64,000 nucleotides of DNA from Ochrobactrum sp. CGA5 (GCF_006345815.1 NZ_VCIG01000038.1:372001-436000), one strand, 5' to 3'; shown: positions 19,675-29,461, numbered from the stretch's first letter. Made by a program: numbers and translations. Notes: a model not told the origin generated them from the sequence alone.

Positions 19675-19829
19675 TCGGGAAAGCAGGGCTTTATGCTTTA
19701 CACCGTGCTGCGTGCTCACTATGGTCCGCGGCGCTTGGACTGTTCGTCCATGCCGGAAAGTCTGAGCCTCGTAACGATCGGTTCAGCTTCTCAAAATAAA
19801 TAGACTGATATTGAAGGAACGATTTGCCC

Positions 19830-20958
19830 ATGCGAGCGGAAATCGAGACGCTGGTTGACGAAATCCAGCAGGCCATAAGCCTGCTGAGGAGGCATCTTTG
19901 ACTGGGATCAGGCAATTAAACGTCTCGGCTATCTGAACCAGAGAGCTGAAGATCCCACACTCTGGAATGATGCACAGGAAGCCCAGAAGCTGATGCGCGA
20001 GCGCCAGCAATTGGAAGACAGCATCAATGGCATAAACCATCTGACGCAGACACTGAATGACAGTGTCGAACTCATCGCCATGGGCGAAGAAGAGGACGAC
20101 AAGTCGATCATTCAGGATGCGGAAACCACCATCCGTGAATTGAAAGAAGAGATCGATCGTCGCCAGATCGATATGCTCCTGTCTGGTGAAGCCGATGCGA
20201 ACGACACTTATGTCGAAGTGCATGCTGGTGCCGGTGGCACGGAAAGCCAGGACTGGGCGTCGATGCTTCTGCGCATGTATACGCGCTGGGCCGAGCGCAA
20301 TGGCCGCAAGGTCGAAGTGATGGAAGTGCATGAAGGCGAAGAAGCGGGCATCAAGTCCGCGACCATTCTCGTCAAGGGACACAACTCTTACGGCATGATG
20401 AAAACGGAATCGGGTGTTCATCGTCTGGTGCGAATTTCGCCTTATGATTCCAACGCCCGTCGCCACACGTCCTTTGCCAGCATTTGGGTCTATCCTGTTA
20501 TCGATGACAATATTGATGTGCAGGTTACGGAGGCAGATGTTCGTATTGATACTTACCGCGCTTCCGGTGCGGGAGGACAGCACGTCAACACAACCGATTC
20601 AGCAGTACGTATCACGCATATTGCGACCGGGATTGTAGTGCAGTGCCAGGCGGAGCGCTCGCAGCACAAGAACCGCGAAAAGGCATGGTCGATGCTGCGT
20701 GCTCGTCTCTACGAAGAGGAGCTGAAAAAGCGCGAAGCGGCGACGGATGCGGCGAATGCCACAAAAACGGAGATCGGTTGGGGGCACCAGATTCGCTCCT
20801 ACGTCTTGCAGCCTTATCAGCTCGTCAAGGATCTGCGCACCGGCGTTGAAAGCACTAATCCGCAGGAAGTTCTGGACGGCGCCGTTACGCCTTTCATGGA
20901 AGCGGCACTGGCGCACCGTATCCAGGGTGGTGGCGAAATGATCGACGATATCGACTGA
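19830..20958 (+). CDS. prfB: Peptide chain release factor 2, programmed +1 frameshift
   Basis: RF2 terminates translation at UGA and UAA. Translation starts at ATG 19830, with AAGGA 11 bases upstream. Frame 1 reaches an in-frame TGA at 19899-19901 after 23 codons. The slip site CTT TGA C is preceded three bases upstream by an internal AGGAGG, the known autoregulatory frameshift signal. Skipping T19899 puts GAC TGG GAT in frame and gives a 375-residue protein through 20958. The peptidyl-tRNA hydrolysis motif is in RASGAGGQHVN. The codon-recognition tripeptide reads SPY rather than the textbook SPF. This is not a pseudogene. Confidence 0.96.
19887..19902 (+). promoter_or_regulatory. prfB recoding site
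   Basis: Internal Shine-Dalgarno AGGAGG (19887-19892), spacer CAT, slippery CTT, then TGA C (19899-19902). When RF2 is low the ribosome pauses at the weak UGAC and slips +1, restoring RF2. The layout matches the Escherichia coli element. Confidence 0.93.
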
Positions 20959-20987
20959 TTGGTCGCGGCCAAGTGTTATCAAATACA

Positions 20988-21014
20988 GAAACCCGGCCAA
21001 AGGCCGGGTTTTCT
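20988..21014. terminator. Bidirectional terminator between prfB and the M23 peptidase gene
   Basis: AACCCGGCC at 20990-20998 pairs with GGCCGGGTT at 21002-21010 over AAA, followed by TTCTC. It serves two convergent genes. Confidence 0.88.
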
Positions 21015-21026
21015 CGTTTCAGCAAC

Positions 21027-22379
21027 TCAGAGCAACGGTTCTATCTGTTTACCCGCCTTGAGGAAATTGATCGGATTGATCGCTCGTCCGTTCTCGCGAA
21101 CTTCGTAGTGCAAGTGACTACCAGTCGAGCGTCCAGAACTCCCTGCCTCGCCGACAACGGTTCCGACCGCAACCTGTTGGCCATCGCGTACAAGTACACG
21201 GCTCAGATGGGCGAATCGGGTCGAGAATCCATTGCCATGATCAATTTCGACCATGTTGCCATATCCGCCGAAACGACCAGCTTTCACAACCTTGCCAACC
21301 GCGGTAGATCTAACTGTCTGGCCGTAGGCTGCGCGAAAGTCGATACCGGAGTGGAAGGCAGCGGTTCCGAGAAAGGGGTCGCGACGAACACCGAACAGGC
21401 TGGTAACGGGTTTACCTGGTGCCGGGTTGGCTAAGGGCAGGGCGCTTACCTGTTTGCGCACCTCATCAAGCCGATCAAGCGCGCCATCGAGATTGCGCAA
21501 TTGCATGTCAAAATCATTGATCACCATACCCGGTGACGAAACCGGGATAAGCGGCCCGCCCATTCCCATGGCGGCACTTGCTGGCGTTTCGATACGCAGT
21601 CCGGCAGTATTCAAAGTGTCGATAATGCTGTCGGCTTTGTCGTAGGCTGCGTCAACCAGAACGCGCAGCTTGGTATTCTGCTCGCTTTCGATGCGATGAA
21701 GGTTTTGGGTGATCGTGGCTAGTATCTTGTCGGAAGTCTCAAGTGTCGATTCACCCGAAGGTCCACCCGATAGGCGCAGCCCGATGGAGCCTGCATCAGC
21801 ACGACGGTCGGGCTTTCCTGCTTGCGATTTCACAGGGACGGGACCGGTTATGATTGGATCAATACCCGGAAAATCGCGACCCGCCATCGCTTCGTCGGGG
21901 ATAAGCTGGCTATGCTGTTCAAGAGTCGGGGCGCTTTCATTCGGGATTTCCGGCATGGGCTGCATTTGCGCGGCTCGTTCCAGAAGAGGGGCAAGTTTTC
22001 CGTCGCGCGCGTTCAGCGTTCGCTGGCGCTGCATCAGTTCTGTGACCTTGTGCTCCATCACCTGCTGATCAAGCATCTGCCGGCTGGTAATTCGGTCAAC
22101 TTCGGTACGGAGAGCCGAAATGCGATCCTCGTAAAGCTGCTGATTGCGGGCATGACGCGCGATACCGGCGTTCATCAGATCGTCGCGCAGCACCAGATAG
22201 GCGGTTGCTCCAAGATAGCCCACCGAAAGCGTCAGAAAAGCAACGCCTCCAAGAGCGGCCATCCATGGACGGAACGTAAAATGGCTGATCTTCTCTCCGC
22301 GCGCAATAATCAGAACAGGCGGTTCCTTGCGCTCTCCGAACACCTTTTTGGTCGATGTTTTCGCCTGCTTCCCAATCAT
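21027..22379 (-). CDS. M23 (LytM) family metallopeptidase, membrane-anchored
   Basis: A 450-residue protein with an N-terminal cytosolic segment and one transmembrane helix (about 40-65, GGVAFLTLSVGYLGATAYLVL). A coiled coil at about 75-125 is followed by a Pro-rich linker and a C-terminal LytM domain. The zinc residues are visible in FHSGIDFRAAYG (HxxxD) and SHLHYEV (HxH), so the enzyme is probably an active endopeptidase rather than a degenerate activator. The coiled coil plus LytM layout resembles EnvC/DipM-type septal factors, suggesting a role in peptidoglycan remodelling. A four-codon ATG frame (22390-22376) overlaps the start codon. Confidence 0.92.
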   Translation of the reverse strand: MIGKQAKTSTKKVFGERKEPPVLIIARGEKISHFTFRPWMAALGGVAFLTLSVGYLGATAYLVLRDDLMNAGIARHARNQQLYEDRISALRTEVDRITSRQMLDQQVMEHKVTELMQRQRTLNARDGKLAPLLERAAQMQPMPEIPNESAPTLEQHSQLIPDEAMAGRDFPGIDPIITGPVPVKSQAGKPDRRADAGSIGLRLSGGPSGESTLETSDKILATITQNLHRIESEQNTKLRVLVDAAYDKADSIIDTLNTAGLRIETPASAAMGMGGPLIPVSSPGMVINDFDMQLRNLDGALDRLDEVRKQVSALPLANPAPGKPVTSLFGVRRDPFLGTAAFHSGIDFRAAYGQTVRSTAVGKVVKAGRFGGYGNMVEIDHGNGFSTRFAHLSRVLVRDGQQVAVGTVVGEAGSSGRSTGSHLHYEVRENGRAINPINFLKAGKQIEPLL

Positions 22380-22511
22380 ACCCGCTGCATGCCCCTTCCC
22401 AGTTCCTTCATTTGATTACAACTTATTAGGGTTAACAGACTTTTACATTCGAGGCTTGCGCGGGCCATTCGAGCAGTTTTTACTTTTACGGAGAAGCTCT
22501 TGATGTGCGGG

Positions 22512-23339
22512 TTAGATAGAAACCGGCGACAGAGAGCGGTAGAAGGATGGCGTTAATCCAGCTTCGGCGCGCGCCAGCTCGTTGAAGGGCGGTTTGAGTT
22601 CGCCACGGAAGTTGGCGCGAACCAGTTCGCGGAATCTAGCAGCCGGATCGATTTTGTTTTGGGCGCAGAAGAAACGAAACCATTTAGCGCCGACGGCGAC
22701 ATGGGTTTTCTCGTCGTTGTAGATGACATCAAGAATTGCTGCCGTATCATGATCGCCGGCCTCATTCATCTTCTCAAGCAAAGAGGGGGTCACATCAAGA
22801 CCACGTGCTTCAAGTATAAGCGGTACGACAGCGAGGCGGGCTTCCAGATCGTTGCGGGTCTGGTGTGCCGATTGCCAAAGCCCGTCATGTGCGGGCAAGT
22901 CGCCGTAGTCTGCCCCAAGCGACCTCAGACGATCACGCAGCAGCATGAAATGCCGTGCTTCGTCGTCGGCGACTCTCATCCAGCCATCGAAGAAACTGCG
23001 CGGTATCTGTTTGGCGGCAAAACGGGCGACGATGTCGAGCGCAAGGTCGATAGCGTTTAGTTCGATATGAGCAAGCGCATGCATCAGCGCGATACGCCCA
23101 TGTTCCGTGTTGAGCGATCGCTTTCTCAACATACGGGGAGGTACGAGTTCCGGCTTTTCAGGGCGTCCGGGACGCTCAGGCAAAGGCGGGTCGAGGGGGC
23201 TACGAATCGACAGCGTGCGCCCGAACCAGCGAGCAGCGGTTTCTCTTGTCAGTCGGACTTTTTCGTCGAGGTTGTCAGCAGATATGGCGCGAATGGCATT
23301 ACCGCGCAGCGTTTGCTCGTAGGAAAGCTTGCTTGTCAT
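22512..23339 (-). CDS. DUF455 ferritin-like protein
   Basis: A 275-residue DUF455 protein. The family has a ferritin-like four-helix fold related to the tRNA hydroxylase MiaE. Candidate di-iron ligands appear in HALAHIELNAIDLALD, VADDEARHFMLL and IYNDEKTHVAVGAKWF (Glu and ExxH patterns), so the metal site looks intact. The reaction is unknown. The start ATG at 23339 directly follows the bcp stop (23343) with a 3-base gap, so the two genes form an operon with bcp first. Confidence 0.85.
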   Translation of the reverse strand: MTSKLSYEQTLRGNAIRAISADNLDEKVRLTRETAARWFGRTLSIRSPLDPPLPERPGRPEKPELVPPRMLRKRSLNTEHGRIALMHALAHIELNAIDLALDIVARFAAKQIPRSFFDGWMRVADDEARHFMLLRDRLRSLGADYGDLPAHDGLWQSAHQTRNDLEARLAVVPLILEARGLDVTPSLLEKMNEAGDHDTAAILDVIYNDEKTHVAVGAKWFRFFCAQNKIDPAARFRELVRANFRGELKPPFNELARAEAGLTPSFYRSLSPVSI

Positions 23340-23342
23340 TTT

Positions 23343-23807
23343 TCAAAGCGCGCGGGCAGCTTCCAGAACAGCTTCGGCATGGCCATCGACTTTTACCTTG
23401 TTCCAAACCTGCGCGATACGCCCTTCCGCATCAATCAGGAATGTTGTGCGCTCCACGCCCATATACTTGCGGCCATACATACTTTTCTCTACCCACACGC
23501 CATAGGCTTCGAGCGCCACGCGATCTTCATCAGCAGCAAGATCGACAGTTAGGTCGTGTTTCCTGCGGAATTTAGCATGCTTTGTCGCGCTATCAGGAGA
23601 GAGACCAATGACACGAACGCCGATCTTGTCGAACTCCGGTTTCAGTTGCGAGAAAGCAATAGCTTCCTTAGTGCAGCCGGAAGTGTCGTCTTTCGGGTAG
23701 AAATAGACAACTATTGGCTTGCCTTTGAAGGACGAAAGGGAGATTTCGCCATTATCCGAAGGCAAAGTGAAATCGGGTGCCGGATCGCCAACTTGGGGAT
23801 GAGCCAT
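23343..23807 (-). CDS. bcp: Thioredoxin-dependent peroxiredoxin, BCP/PrxQ type
   Basis: A 154-residue peroxiredoxin that reduces peroxides. The peroxidatic Cys is in YPKDDTSGCTKEAIAF, and the conserved Arg probably lies in MGVERTTFLID. The resolving Cys found five residues later in E. coli BCP is absent (Ala-Ile instead), and the mature chain has only one Cys, so this is a 1-Cys enzyme. ATG 23807 (MAHPQVGDPAPDFTLP) is chosen over an upstream extension because it matches the family and has GAAAGG upstream. It is co-transcribed with the DUF455 gene. Confidence 0.95.
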   Translation of the reverse strand: MAHPQVGDPAPDFTLPSDNGEISLSSFKGKPIVVYFYPKDDTSGCTKEAIAFSQLKPEFDKIGVRVIGLSPDSATKHAKFRRKHDLTVDLAADEDRVALEAYGVWVEKSMYGRKYMGVERTTFLIDAEGRIAQVWNKVKVDGHAEAVLEAARAL

Positions 23808-24094
23808 ATCTGTGCCTTTCTTTTGTGGATTAGGATGGAAACCACCTGTTACAGTTTGAGCTATCGCATTCAGGTAAGGCTTGTGCAACCATTGATGCTG
23901 GCTTCATTATATTGCTGGCCGAGAGGCGCATGACTGCCGTTTCAAGTGTATGATACGGGTGGAAAGTAATTTAAAAACAGACAAGTACGATCACTTTATG
24001 AAGTAAATGATAAAAGATCGTATTGAAACATACTCTTTTTCTGGCTGGGTTGTTGACAGAGAAATCGCAGAAGATCCGCTTCAGCAGGCGGGAG

Positions 24095-27000
24095 ATGAAA
24101 AGAATCGAACGCCTCGCCGCCGACGGCGAAGACGGCTTTTTGCCCGGCCCGGTACGGTCGAGCCGTTCATTGCTATTGCGCTGTTCCCATGCAGCTTTGT
24201 CGATCTGTATTCTTCTGGTTCTCATCATCGGCGCCGGTTTTGTAATCCTCCGTAACGGTGTTGACAGCGATATTTTGCGCGATGAAGCGCAGAAAAGCCT
24301 GACACATATTCTTGGTGAAGGTGCATCCACCTCCATTGGCAGTGCAGCGCTGTCGCTGGATCAGGACAGCCACGTGGCGCTGGAAGCCCGTGATGTTTCG
24401 ATCGCCGATCCGAAACAAGGCGTCGAAATCAGTGGTATCAAATCTGTGCGTCTAGGGCTGGCGCCATTGCCACTTCTGGCGGGCAAGGTGCGCGTGGCTC
24501 AGCTTGAGGTGGACGGCGTTTCCTTTGAGGTGCCGGAAACGGAAGGGCCAGGATTCTTGAAATCGCTGCCCTACGACGAAAATGGTATTCTGGATTTCGA
24601 CGCCGTTTCGGGTGAGCTTTTCGCTGCAATGCGCCGCAGTTTGGAGCTTTTGCGCGCGCAGGAAACACATGGCATCAGTATTTTCAACAGTACTATTGCT
24701 TTCAAGGTCGGCGACGAGCAGCAGGTTCTGAATATCGAACGGGCACGCCTTGTCGAAAGTGGAGGAAAGATCGGCATCACCGGTAGCGTCATCTGGAAAG
24801 GCAAGAAAATTGCACTTAACGGCAGGATCGACCGCCATGAAGATGATAACAGTCTTTCCGGCTTTGAACTCAATATCCGCAATATCCCCGTGTCATTGGG
24901 CTCTCCGCCAGAAGTTGCACCTGTTATAAACGGCAATCGCGTCAATCCAGCCCATTTTGAGTTGGAAGCATCGGCACATTTATCCTTGACGGGATCGGCA
25001 GCCGATGGTGATCAGCCGGAGCGTCTTGCGACTGAACTGTCGGTCGACGGCATAGATATGCAACTCGGCAAAGTCGAGGATGTGCGTGGTGGTATTCGTC
25101 TCAATCTCGAACATACGGTTGGTAGCCGTAAAATTGAAATCAAGTCGTCACGGCTGCAACTTGGCGGAATACAGGCACAGTTCAACGGTGCGTTCGGTCC
25201 AGAACCGGAAACCGAAAACAATACCGGTGGACCGACGTATCGCTTCGAGGTTTTGACAACGTCGGCGACGAGCATGCCCTCGGAATCGACCGATCCGCCA
25301 TTGTCCTTCGCTACACGGATAGCTGGGCGTTATCTGGCGGACCAGCAACGCATCCAGTTTGCCAACCTCGATGTGCAGACGGAAACCGGGGAGTTGTTTG
25401 GCCAGGGAAGCATGGGATTTGGCGCAGGTTCGCCGGAAATGATTTTCTTGCTACGTATTCCCAAAATGCCGGTTGCCGATGCCAAACATCTTTGGCCGAT
25501 TGATGTGGCAGATGGTGCACGTGAATGGGTTTTAAAGAACCTTTTCGGAGGAACCCTGAAGGACAGCCGTATCGATATTTCGCTTGCAGGTGGTCGCTTC
25601 AACGGTCCGGGCCTGCCTCCGCCGCTGACGGGCGATGAAATCAAAGCCGACTTCAAAGTTTTTGATACGCGCTTTGACGTCGTCGGTGAGTTGCCGCCTG
25701 TGCGCGATGCCGATGGCGAAATATCGGTTCGTGGTGCCTATACAACGATCAAACTTCTGGATGGTGTGGCCTACACGCCAAATAATCGCAAGGTTGATGT
25801 TTCCGACGGTACGCTGATCATTCCCTGGGGGCCGCAACGTCCGGTGATTGCAGAACTGGATCTGGGGGTCTCCGGCGAGGCTTCGGCAATTGCAGAAGTT
25901 GCCGGAAACAAGCCGATCGACGTTCTAAAGAATGTGCCGTTTCTGCCTGACGACGTGACCGGCAACGTAAAGTCGCGCGTAAAGGTGAACTTTGCGGTTT
26001 CCAAGGACCCTCCGCCCGGTACGCTTCTCTGGAGCGCGGATATCGGCTTCACCGGCCTGGATATTTCAAAGCAGATAGCTGGTTCGTCGGTAAGCGATGC
26101 GACGGGCAGTATCAAAGTCGATCAGTCGGCAGCTATTATTACTGCCGACGCGAAGCTTGATGGTGTTCCTGCACAGATCAACATGGTTGAACCCGTAGAT
26201 CGTTCCGGGCCGGTCAAGCGCGAACAGAAGGTCAAGTTGGCTATCGACGACAAGACCCGCAATGCTGTCTTTCCTGGTCTCAATTCCATCTTTTCTGGTC
26301 CCATGTCGGTTGATCTCGGCATGGAGCAAGGTGGTAAACGCCATGTTTCAGCCGACCTCGGCAAAACACAGATTGATCTCCCCTGGCTCGGCTGGCGCAA
26401 GGGCGCGGGTATACCGGCTAAGGCGACGTTCGATCTGGTTCAAAACGGCGACGATAAAAGCAGGATGGACATTAGTAATCTCGTCTTCTCCGGCGACGCC
26501 TTTGGAGCGAAGGGCGATCTTTCTATTGCAAAAGGTGACTTTCAATCGGCGAATTTCAGCGAAATACGCTTGAACAGAAACGATAATCTCGCAGTCAAGG
26601 CGACCAAAAGCGGAGGTGGTTATCGGGTCAATGTGCGTGGTTCGCAGTTCGATGCACGAGCGCTCATCAAACAGTTTTCCGATCTGGGCGAGAAGGGGGG
26701 CGCCAGTGATAAATCCGACAATCCGCGCGTGGTTGTCAGTGCCCAGATCGATGAAGTCAGTGGCTTTAACAGTGAAACGCTGCGCAACGTTGCTGTTTCT
26801 TATGAAAGCTCGGGGAGCAAAGTTTCGGGCTTGTCGGTCAATGCCGTCACGTCTTCCGGGGAGCCCTTTGTGGCCACGAATAACGATCAAGGCGATGCGC
26901 GCTCCATCTCGTTGCAGTCCAACGACGCAGGAGCAGTTCTTCGTTTCTTTGATTTTTACGACAAGATGCGCGGCGGCAAAATCACGGTTGGGCTGGCGGC

Positions 27001-27493
27001 ACAGGGCAATGGCCCATTGCGTGGCCAGATCGATGCGCGCAACTTCGCGATTATCAATGAACCGCGTCTTGCGAAAATCGTTTCAAGTTCACCATCGAAC
27101 GGCGGAACAAGTCTAAGTCAGGCTGTAAAACGCGAAATCGATGTTTCGCGTGTTGACATAGAACGTGGCTTCTCGCTGATTGAAAAGGGCAACGGCTATC
27201 TGAACCTGTCCAAGGGCGTGGTGCGCGGCCCGACTGTCGGCACCACCTTTCAAGGAACGCTTTATGACAAGCAGGGCAATATGTCGATTACCGGCACGTT
27301 CATGCCTGCCTATGGCGTCAACCGGCTGTTTGGAGAACTCCCTATCGTTGGCGCTTTGCTTGGTAATGGGCGTGATCGCGGCCTGATCGGAATTACCTAT
27401 AAGCTTGCGGGCAGCGCCAAGCAGCCGCAGGTGATCGTCAATCCAATCTCCGTCATCGCGCCGGGCATATTCCGCTCGATCTTTGAGTTCTAG
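24095..27493 (+). CDS. Large AsmA-like protein (DUF3971/YhdP type)
   Basis: A giant envelope protein of 1132 residues anchored by one N-terminal membrane helix (about 30-52, SICILLVLIIGAGFVIL). A long beta-rich periplasmic region follows, with DUF3971 in the middle and an AsmA-like C-terminal domain. The C-terminus has KGVVRGPTVGTTFQGTLYD, GTFMPAYGVNRLFGELPIVG and IGITYKLAGSAKQPQVIVNP, typical of the YhdP/TamB/AsmA superfamily. In E. coli such proteins bridge the periplasm and move phospholipids to the outer membrane; that role here is inferred. An in-frame TTG at 24023 exists, but the ATG at 24095 follows GGCGGGAG. Confidence 0.85.
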   Translation: MKRIERLAADGEDGFLPGPVRSSRSLLLRCSHAALSICILLVLIIGAGFVILRNGVDSDILRDEAQKSLTHILGEGASTSIGSAALSLDQDSHVALEARDVSIADPKQGVEISGIKSVRLGLAPLPLLAGKVRVAQLEVDGVSFEVPETEGPGFLKSLPYDENGILDFDAVSGELFAAMRRSLELLRAQETHGISIFNSTIAFKVGDEQQVLNIERARLVESGGKIGITGSVIWKGKKIALNGRIDRHEDDNSLSGFELNIRNIPVSLGSPPEVAPVINGNRVNPAHFELEASAHLSLTGSAADGDQPERLATELSVDGIDMQLGKVEDVRGGIRLNLEHTVGSRKIEIKSSRLQLGGIQAQFNGAFGPEPETENNTGGPTYRFEVLTTSATSMPSESTDPPLSFATRIAGRYLADQQRIQFANLDVQTETGELFGQGSMGFGAGSPEMIFLLRIPKMPVADAKHLWPIDVADGAREWVLKNLFGGTLKDSRIDISLAGGRFNGPGLPPPLTGDEIKADFKVFDTRFDVVGELPPVRDADGEISVRGAYTTIKLLDGVAYTPNNRKVDVSDGTLIIPWGPQRPVIAELDLGVSGEASAIAEVAGNKPIDVLKNVPFLPDDVTGNVKSRVKVNFAVSKDPPPGTLLWSADIGFTGLDISKQIAGSSVSDATGSIKVDQSAAIITADAKLDGVPAQINMVEPVDRSGPVKREQKVKLAIDDKTRNAVFPGLNSIFSGPMSVDLGMEQGGKRHVSADLGKTQIDLPWLGWRKGAGIPAKATFDLVQNGDDKSRMDISNLVFSGDAFGAKGDLSIAKGDFQSANFSEIRLNRNDNLAVKATKSGGGYRVNVRGSQFDARALIKQFSDLGEKGGASDKSDNPRVVVSAQIDEVSGFNSETLRNVAVSYESSGSKVSGLSVNAVTSSGEPFVATNNDQGDARSISLQSNDAGAVLRFFDFYDKMRGGKITVGLAAQGNGPLRGQIDARNFAIINEPRLAKIVSSSPSNGGTSLSQAVKREIDVSRVDIERGFSLIEKGNGYLNLSKGVVRGPTVGTTFQGTLYDKQGNMSITGTFMPAYGVNRLFGELPIVGALLGNGRDRGLIGITYKLAGSAKQPQVIVNPISVIAPGIFRSIFEF

Positions 27494-27591
27494 AGCATAA
27501 CGTGACCGGGGGCGAAACGAGCGCCGATAAGATTATGCTTTAAAAAGAAACTAGGACGCATTCCGGGAAGCGAATTGGTGCGAGCGTTCTA
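27492..27591. repeat. Imperfect intergenic palindromic element
   Basis: AGAGCATAA (27492-27500) is mirrored by TTATGCTT (27533-27540). A second dyad follows, AGGACGC near 27553 against GCGTTCT near 27584-27590. The outer AGAGCATAA resembles the ends of the short palindromic repeats scattered between genes in Brucella and relatives. No second copy was noticed in this window, so the repeat status is inference. Confidence 0.4.
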
Positions 27592-27595
27592 ACAA

Positions 27596-27622
27596 AAAGC
27601 CGGGCGCAAGGCCCGGCTTTGT
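27596..27622. terminator. Bidirectional terminator between the AsmA-like gene and tyrS
   Basis: AAAGCCGGGC (27596-27605) pairs with GCCCGGCTTT (27611-27620) over a five-base loop. It has A/T flanks in both directions and lies between convergent genes. Confidence 0.9.
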
Positions 27623-27642
27623 TCGTTCAGTCGCCGTCTTGT

Positions 27643-28896
27643 TTAAGCCGGACGGATCAGCACGTGCCGCTTCTTGCCGAGTGACAGCTTGATAACGCCC
27701 TGATCATTCAAGGCACTCGCATCGATGGTCATACGGGGATCGCTGACAGGTTCGTCATTGATGCGCACGGCGCCACCTTCGACATGGCGACGGGCTTCGC
27801 CATTGGTCGTGCAAAGCTCGGCCAGAACCATCAAAGCCAATACGCCGATGCCGCTGTTCAGCGTAGCCTTGTGAACGCCGACTGTCGGAAGGTTCTCCGA
27901 CAATTCGCCATCCTCGAAAGTCTTGCGCGCGGTTTCTGCGGCTTCGTCTGCTGCGTCGCGACCATGAAGCATGGCGGTCACTTCCGTCGCGAGGATTTTC
28001 TTCGCTTCGTTGATTTCGACGCCTTCAAGCGCGGCCAGTTTTGCGATTTCGTCCAGCGGAAGCGTTGTATAGAGCTTCAGGAAACGCTCAACGTCGGCAT
28101 CTTCGGTATTGCGCCAGTACTGCCAGAAATCATACGCGCTCAGCATATCTGCGTTCAGCCAGATGGCGCCGCCAAGTGACTTGCCCATCTTCTGGCCTGA
28201 GGACGTCGTCAGCAATGGTGAGGTGAGAGCGTAAAGCTGCGGCGTTCCCATACGGTGACCGAGATCGATACCGTTGATGATGTTGCCCCACTGATCCGAG
28301 CCACCCATCTGCAAGCGCAAATCGTAACGCTTGCTCAGTTCCACGAAATCGTAGGCCTGAAGGATCATGTAGTTGAATTCGAGGAATGACAGGGACTGCT
28401 CACGATCAAGGCGTGTCTTCACCGAATCAAAAGAAAGCATGCGATTGACCGAGAAATGACGGCCTACATCGCGCAGGAATTCCAGGTAATTAATGTTGCG
28501 CAGCCAGTCGGCATTGTTGACGATCAGAGCATCGGTCGGGCCATCACCGAAGGTGAGGTAGTTGGCGAAAACACGCTTAATTCCCGCAATGTTCTCGGCA
28601 ATCGTATCTTCCGTCATCAGCTTGCGGGCTTCATCCTTGAAGGAGGGGTCACCCACCATGCCGGTGCCGCCACCCATCAGCGCGACAGGCTTGTGTCCGG
28701 TCTGCTGGAGCCAGTGTAGCATCATGATCTGGATCAGGCCGCCTGCGTGAAGGCTTGGAGCCGTAGGATCGAAGCCGATATAGGCCGTCACGGTTTCCTT
28801 GGCCATCAATTCGTCGAGGCCACTTTCATCCGAAATCTGATGAATGAAGCCACGCTCGGAAAGCGTGCGAAGAAAATCGGATTTGAAACCGGACAT
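27643..28896 (-). CDS. tyrS: Tyrosyl-tRNA synthetase
   Basis: Class I synthetase charging tRNA-Tyr, 417 residues. The HIGH-type motif reads APSLHAG at about 46-52 and the signature loop is KMGKS ([10 protein letters not shown]), a variant of KMSKS. Tyrosine-site sequence is visible in [13 protein letters not shown] and [12 protein letters not shown]. The C-terminal S4-like RNA-binding domain ends [14 protein letters not shown]. It is monocistronic, with a terminator 20 bases past the stop. Confidence 0.97.
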   Translation of the reverse strand: MSGFKSDFLRTLSERGFIHQISDESGLDELMAKETVTAYIGFDPTAPSLHAGGLIQIMMLHWLQQTGHKPVALMGGGTGMVGDPSFKDEARKLMTEDTIAENIAGIKRVFANYLTFGDGPTDALIVNNADWLRNINYLEFLRDVGRHFSVNRMLSFDSVKTRLDREQSLSFLEFNYMILQAYDFVELSKRYDLRLQMGGSDQWGNIINGIDLGHRMGTPQLYALTSPLLTTSSGQKMGKSLGGAIWLNADMLSAYDFWQYWRNTEDADVERFLKLYTTLPLDEIAKLAALEGVEINEAKKILATEVTAMLHGRDAADEAAETARKTFEDGELSENLPTVGVHKATLNSGIGVLALMVLAELCTTNGEARRHVEGGAVRINDEPVSDPRMTIDASALNDQGVIKLSLGKKRHVLIRPA

Positions 28897-29070
28897 TCCT
28901 TTTCCCTGACTGATAAGGCGACGTTGAAACTAGTCGCAAGCGGCTGCTTACATCGATGTGATAAGCCCGCCTTTAGCACCAATCAACCGCCAATAACAAG
29001 GAAACTCCCGAATAGGCGCGTTGCGAACCAGTAATTTCGCTTCATCGATTGGAAGAGCTCGGCATCAGTC

Positions 29071-29403
29071 TCAGTGTTGCGCCGTGTTTGAAAACAGATT
29101 GAGCACAATGACACCGGCAATAATCAATCCCATGCCGATCACTGCGGCCAAGTCGAGCTTTTGGTCGAACAGCAGCCAGCCGACAAGCGCCACAAGTGTA
29201 ACACCAATCCCGGACCAGACTGCATAGGCTACACCGACAGGGATGCTCTTCAAGGTCATGGAGAGAAAATAGAAGGCCAGACCGTAAGCGACGACCACGA
29301 TCAAAGACGGTCCAAGCCGTGTAAAACCTTCCGATGCCTTGAGGCTGAGCGTTCCGATAACTTCGGACACGATGGCGATAGCAAGTATGGCATAAACCGG
29401 CAT
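29071..29403 (-). CDS. Small multidrug resistance (SMR/EmrE) transporter
   Basis: A 110-residue protein with four transmembrane helices, the standard SMR size. The conserved membrane-embedded Glu of helix 1 is in [20 protein letters not shown] and the helix 3 signature is [11 protein letters not shown]. It should work as a dual-topology dimer exporting cationic compounds by proton antiport. No partner SMR gene is adjacent, so a homodimer is likely. EmrE-like drug export and SugE/Gdx-like guanidinium export cannot be separated with certainty; the KASEGF and YAVWSG sequence favours the EmrE side. Confidence 0.93.
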   Translation of the reverse strand: MPVYAILAIAIVSEVIGTLSLKASEGFTRLGPSLIVVVAYGLAFYFLSMTLKSIPVGVAYAVWSGIGVTLVALVGWLLFDQKLDLAAVIGMGLIIAGVIVLNLFSNTAQH

Positions 29404-29461
29404 GTCACGCTCATGGAACGGATTGGAGGGAACGAATCACTGGATTTCGATCTAGAATCGC

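Noticed and set aside
19830-19993. prfB as a frameshifted pseudogene
   Set aside because: The stop is the canonical recoding site with an upstream SD-like element, and the downstream protein is complete.
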